Source: Candidatus Rifleibacteriota bacterium (lineage in GTDB: Bacteria > Muiribacteriota > Ozemobacteria > Ozemobacterales > Ozemobacteraceae). Taken from it: a DNA stretch of 62,970 nt. A program made the position numbers and the translations under genes. This document shows, one piece after another, positions 62,645 through 62,970 of the stretch (position 1 is its first letter; each line of letters begins with the position of its first letter). The stretch is taken from positions 1-62,970 of the forward strand of contig JADFXM010000044.1 of assembly GCA_015233565.1 (NCBI GenBank). Direction: 5' to 3'. The notes beneath the pieces are model-generated. The model was not told the DNA's origin and did no database searches. It saw nothing but the letters and a program-made list of their open reading frames with translations.

Positions 62645-62718
62645 GGGGCTGTAGCTCAGTTTGGGAGAGCGCGACATTCGCATTGTCGAGGCCGTCGGTT
62701 CGAGCCCGATCAGCTCCA
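62645..62718 (+). tRNA. tRNA-Ala (anticodon CGC)
   Basis: A complete cloverleaf: acceptor GGGGCTG/CAGCTCC with the alanine identity pair G3-U70, D stem GCTC/GAGC, anticodon stem CGACA/TGTCG with loop TTCGCAT (anticodon CGC, reading GCG), T stem GTCGG/CCGAT with TTCGAGC loop, discriminator A. The CCA end is not encoded, so it must be added by nucleotidyltransferase after 3' trimming. A promoter lies upstream and a terminator downstream, so it is transcribed alone. Confidence 0.95.
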
Positions 62719-62970
62719 CTGGGATTGAGTCTAACGAAATCCAAAGAAGTCTAAGAAACCCGCTGAATAAGCGGGTTTTGTGCTATTAGCTAGTCCACGA
62801 TAGTCTAATCGAATCTTGCTAAATCCCACATTTTTGGGTATATCATACATTTCGGGTACCCTCGTTATTTTTTTTGATTTTTTTTAACGCCCCGCTCTCG
62901 GAACTATTTTTGGCTTTTTTGTTTTGAGTATTTTCTCTTTTAGAGACCTAATCAGGCGATTGCATTCTTT
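62719..62970. other. Region downstream of tRNA, possible integration site
   Basis: Three near-copies of AGTCTAA follow the tRNA (at about 62729, 62750 and 62802). tRNA 3' ends are common integration sites, but no integrase is in the window, so this is only a possibility. The rest is AT-rich, without recognised gene up to the window end. Confidence 0.3.
62756..62779 (+). terminator. Terminator after tRNA-Ala
   Basis: AAACCCGCT (62756-62764) pairs with AGCGGGTTT (62770-62778) around a five-base loop, with a short T tract that is part of the stem. Confidence 0.6.

Overview
The window is a 63-kb piece of a low-G+C, Gram-negative bacterial chromosome. The Gram-negative reading rests on three RND efflux pumps with periplasmic adaptors and a TolC-type outer-membrane factor, and on lipoproteins with clear lipoboxes. 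Gene content (very large membrane nucleotidyl cyclases, B12-type radical SAM, multi-PAS histidine kinases, HD-GYP response regulator, AMIN/SLH-like envelope proteins) would suit a poorly cultured deep-branching phylum (Riflebacteria-like lineages came to mind), but no phylogenetic marker was compared and the assignment is a guess. Housekeeping anchors are asnS, ssb, rph, rdgB, a Trm112-like gene and one tRNA-Ala(CGC).

Layout: 0.4-6.6 kb, secreted protein, large lipoprotein and radical SAM enzyme. 6.9-13.0 kb, two translationally coupled membrane nucleotidyl cyclases whose active-site residues look complementary. 13.1-27.9 kb, an efflux region: a G+C-richer mdtABC operon divergent from marR-tolC-like-MFP-RND, ended by a strong terminator. 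28.0-30.5 kb, Trm112-like, TIM-barrel epimerase-like, asnS. 31.2-32.9 kb, ECF sigma / zinc anti-sigma / TPR operon, divergent from ssb. 33.5-41.3 kb, a secreted HExxH protease and a three-gene envelope operon (zinc ribbon plus SLH-like, AMIN/STN-like, carboxypeptidase-regulatory-like). 41.4-50.2 kb, STAS, HEAT-repeat, small membrane protein, KAS III homologue lacking its usual His/Asn, two big histidine kinases. 50.3-61.7 kb, small HExxH membrane protein, rph-rdgB, a DUF120/RibK-like protein, MBL hydrolase, HD-GYP response regulator, PMT-like glycosyltransferase, orphan ABC ATPase, Tic20/DUF4870-like protein, Sel1 protein and a Ser/Gln/Asn-rich protein. 61.7-63.0 kb, a repeat cluster and tRNA-Ala.

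The intergenic regions are rich in short repeats, and two families behave like non-autonomous transposable elements. Family A (about 140-146 bp) has terminal inverted repeats of the form CAGCRAMAAAGAGTAAA and 8-bp target duplications. Family B (126-127 bp, eight copies) has ends of the form AGACTGTCGAAAAATC/AAGCTGTCGAAAAATC and 6-bp duplications fitting CNWACG. One B copy sits inside an A copy, and three B copies are stacked beside the tRNA. Families C (~215 bp) and D (~122 bp) have two copies each. No CRISPR array, phage module, transposase or rRNA was seen.

The two most interesting items are the cyclase pair, which by residue inspection looks like a bacterial analogue of a C1/C2 heterodimeric cyclase, and the MITE-like families with readable insertion history. 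All assignments are from reading sequence and motifs; no search or computation was run.
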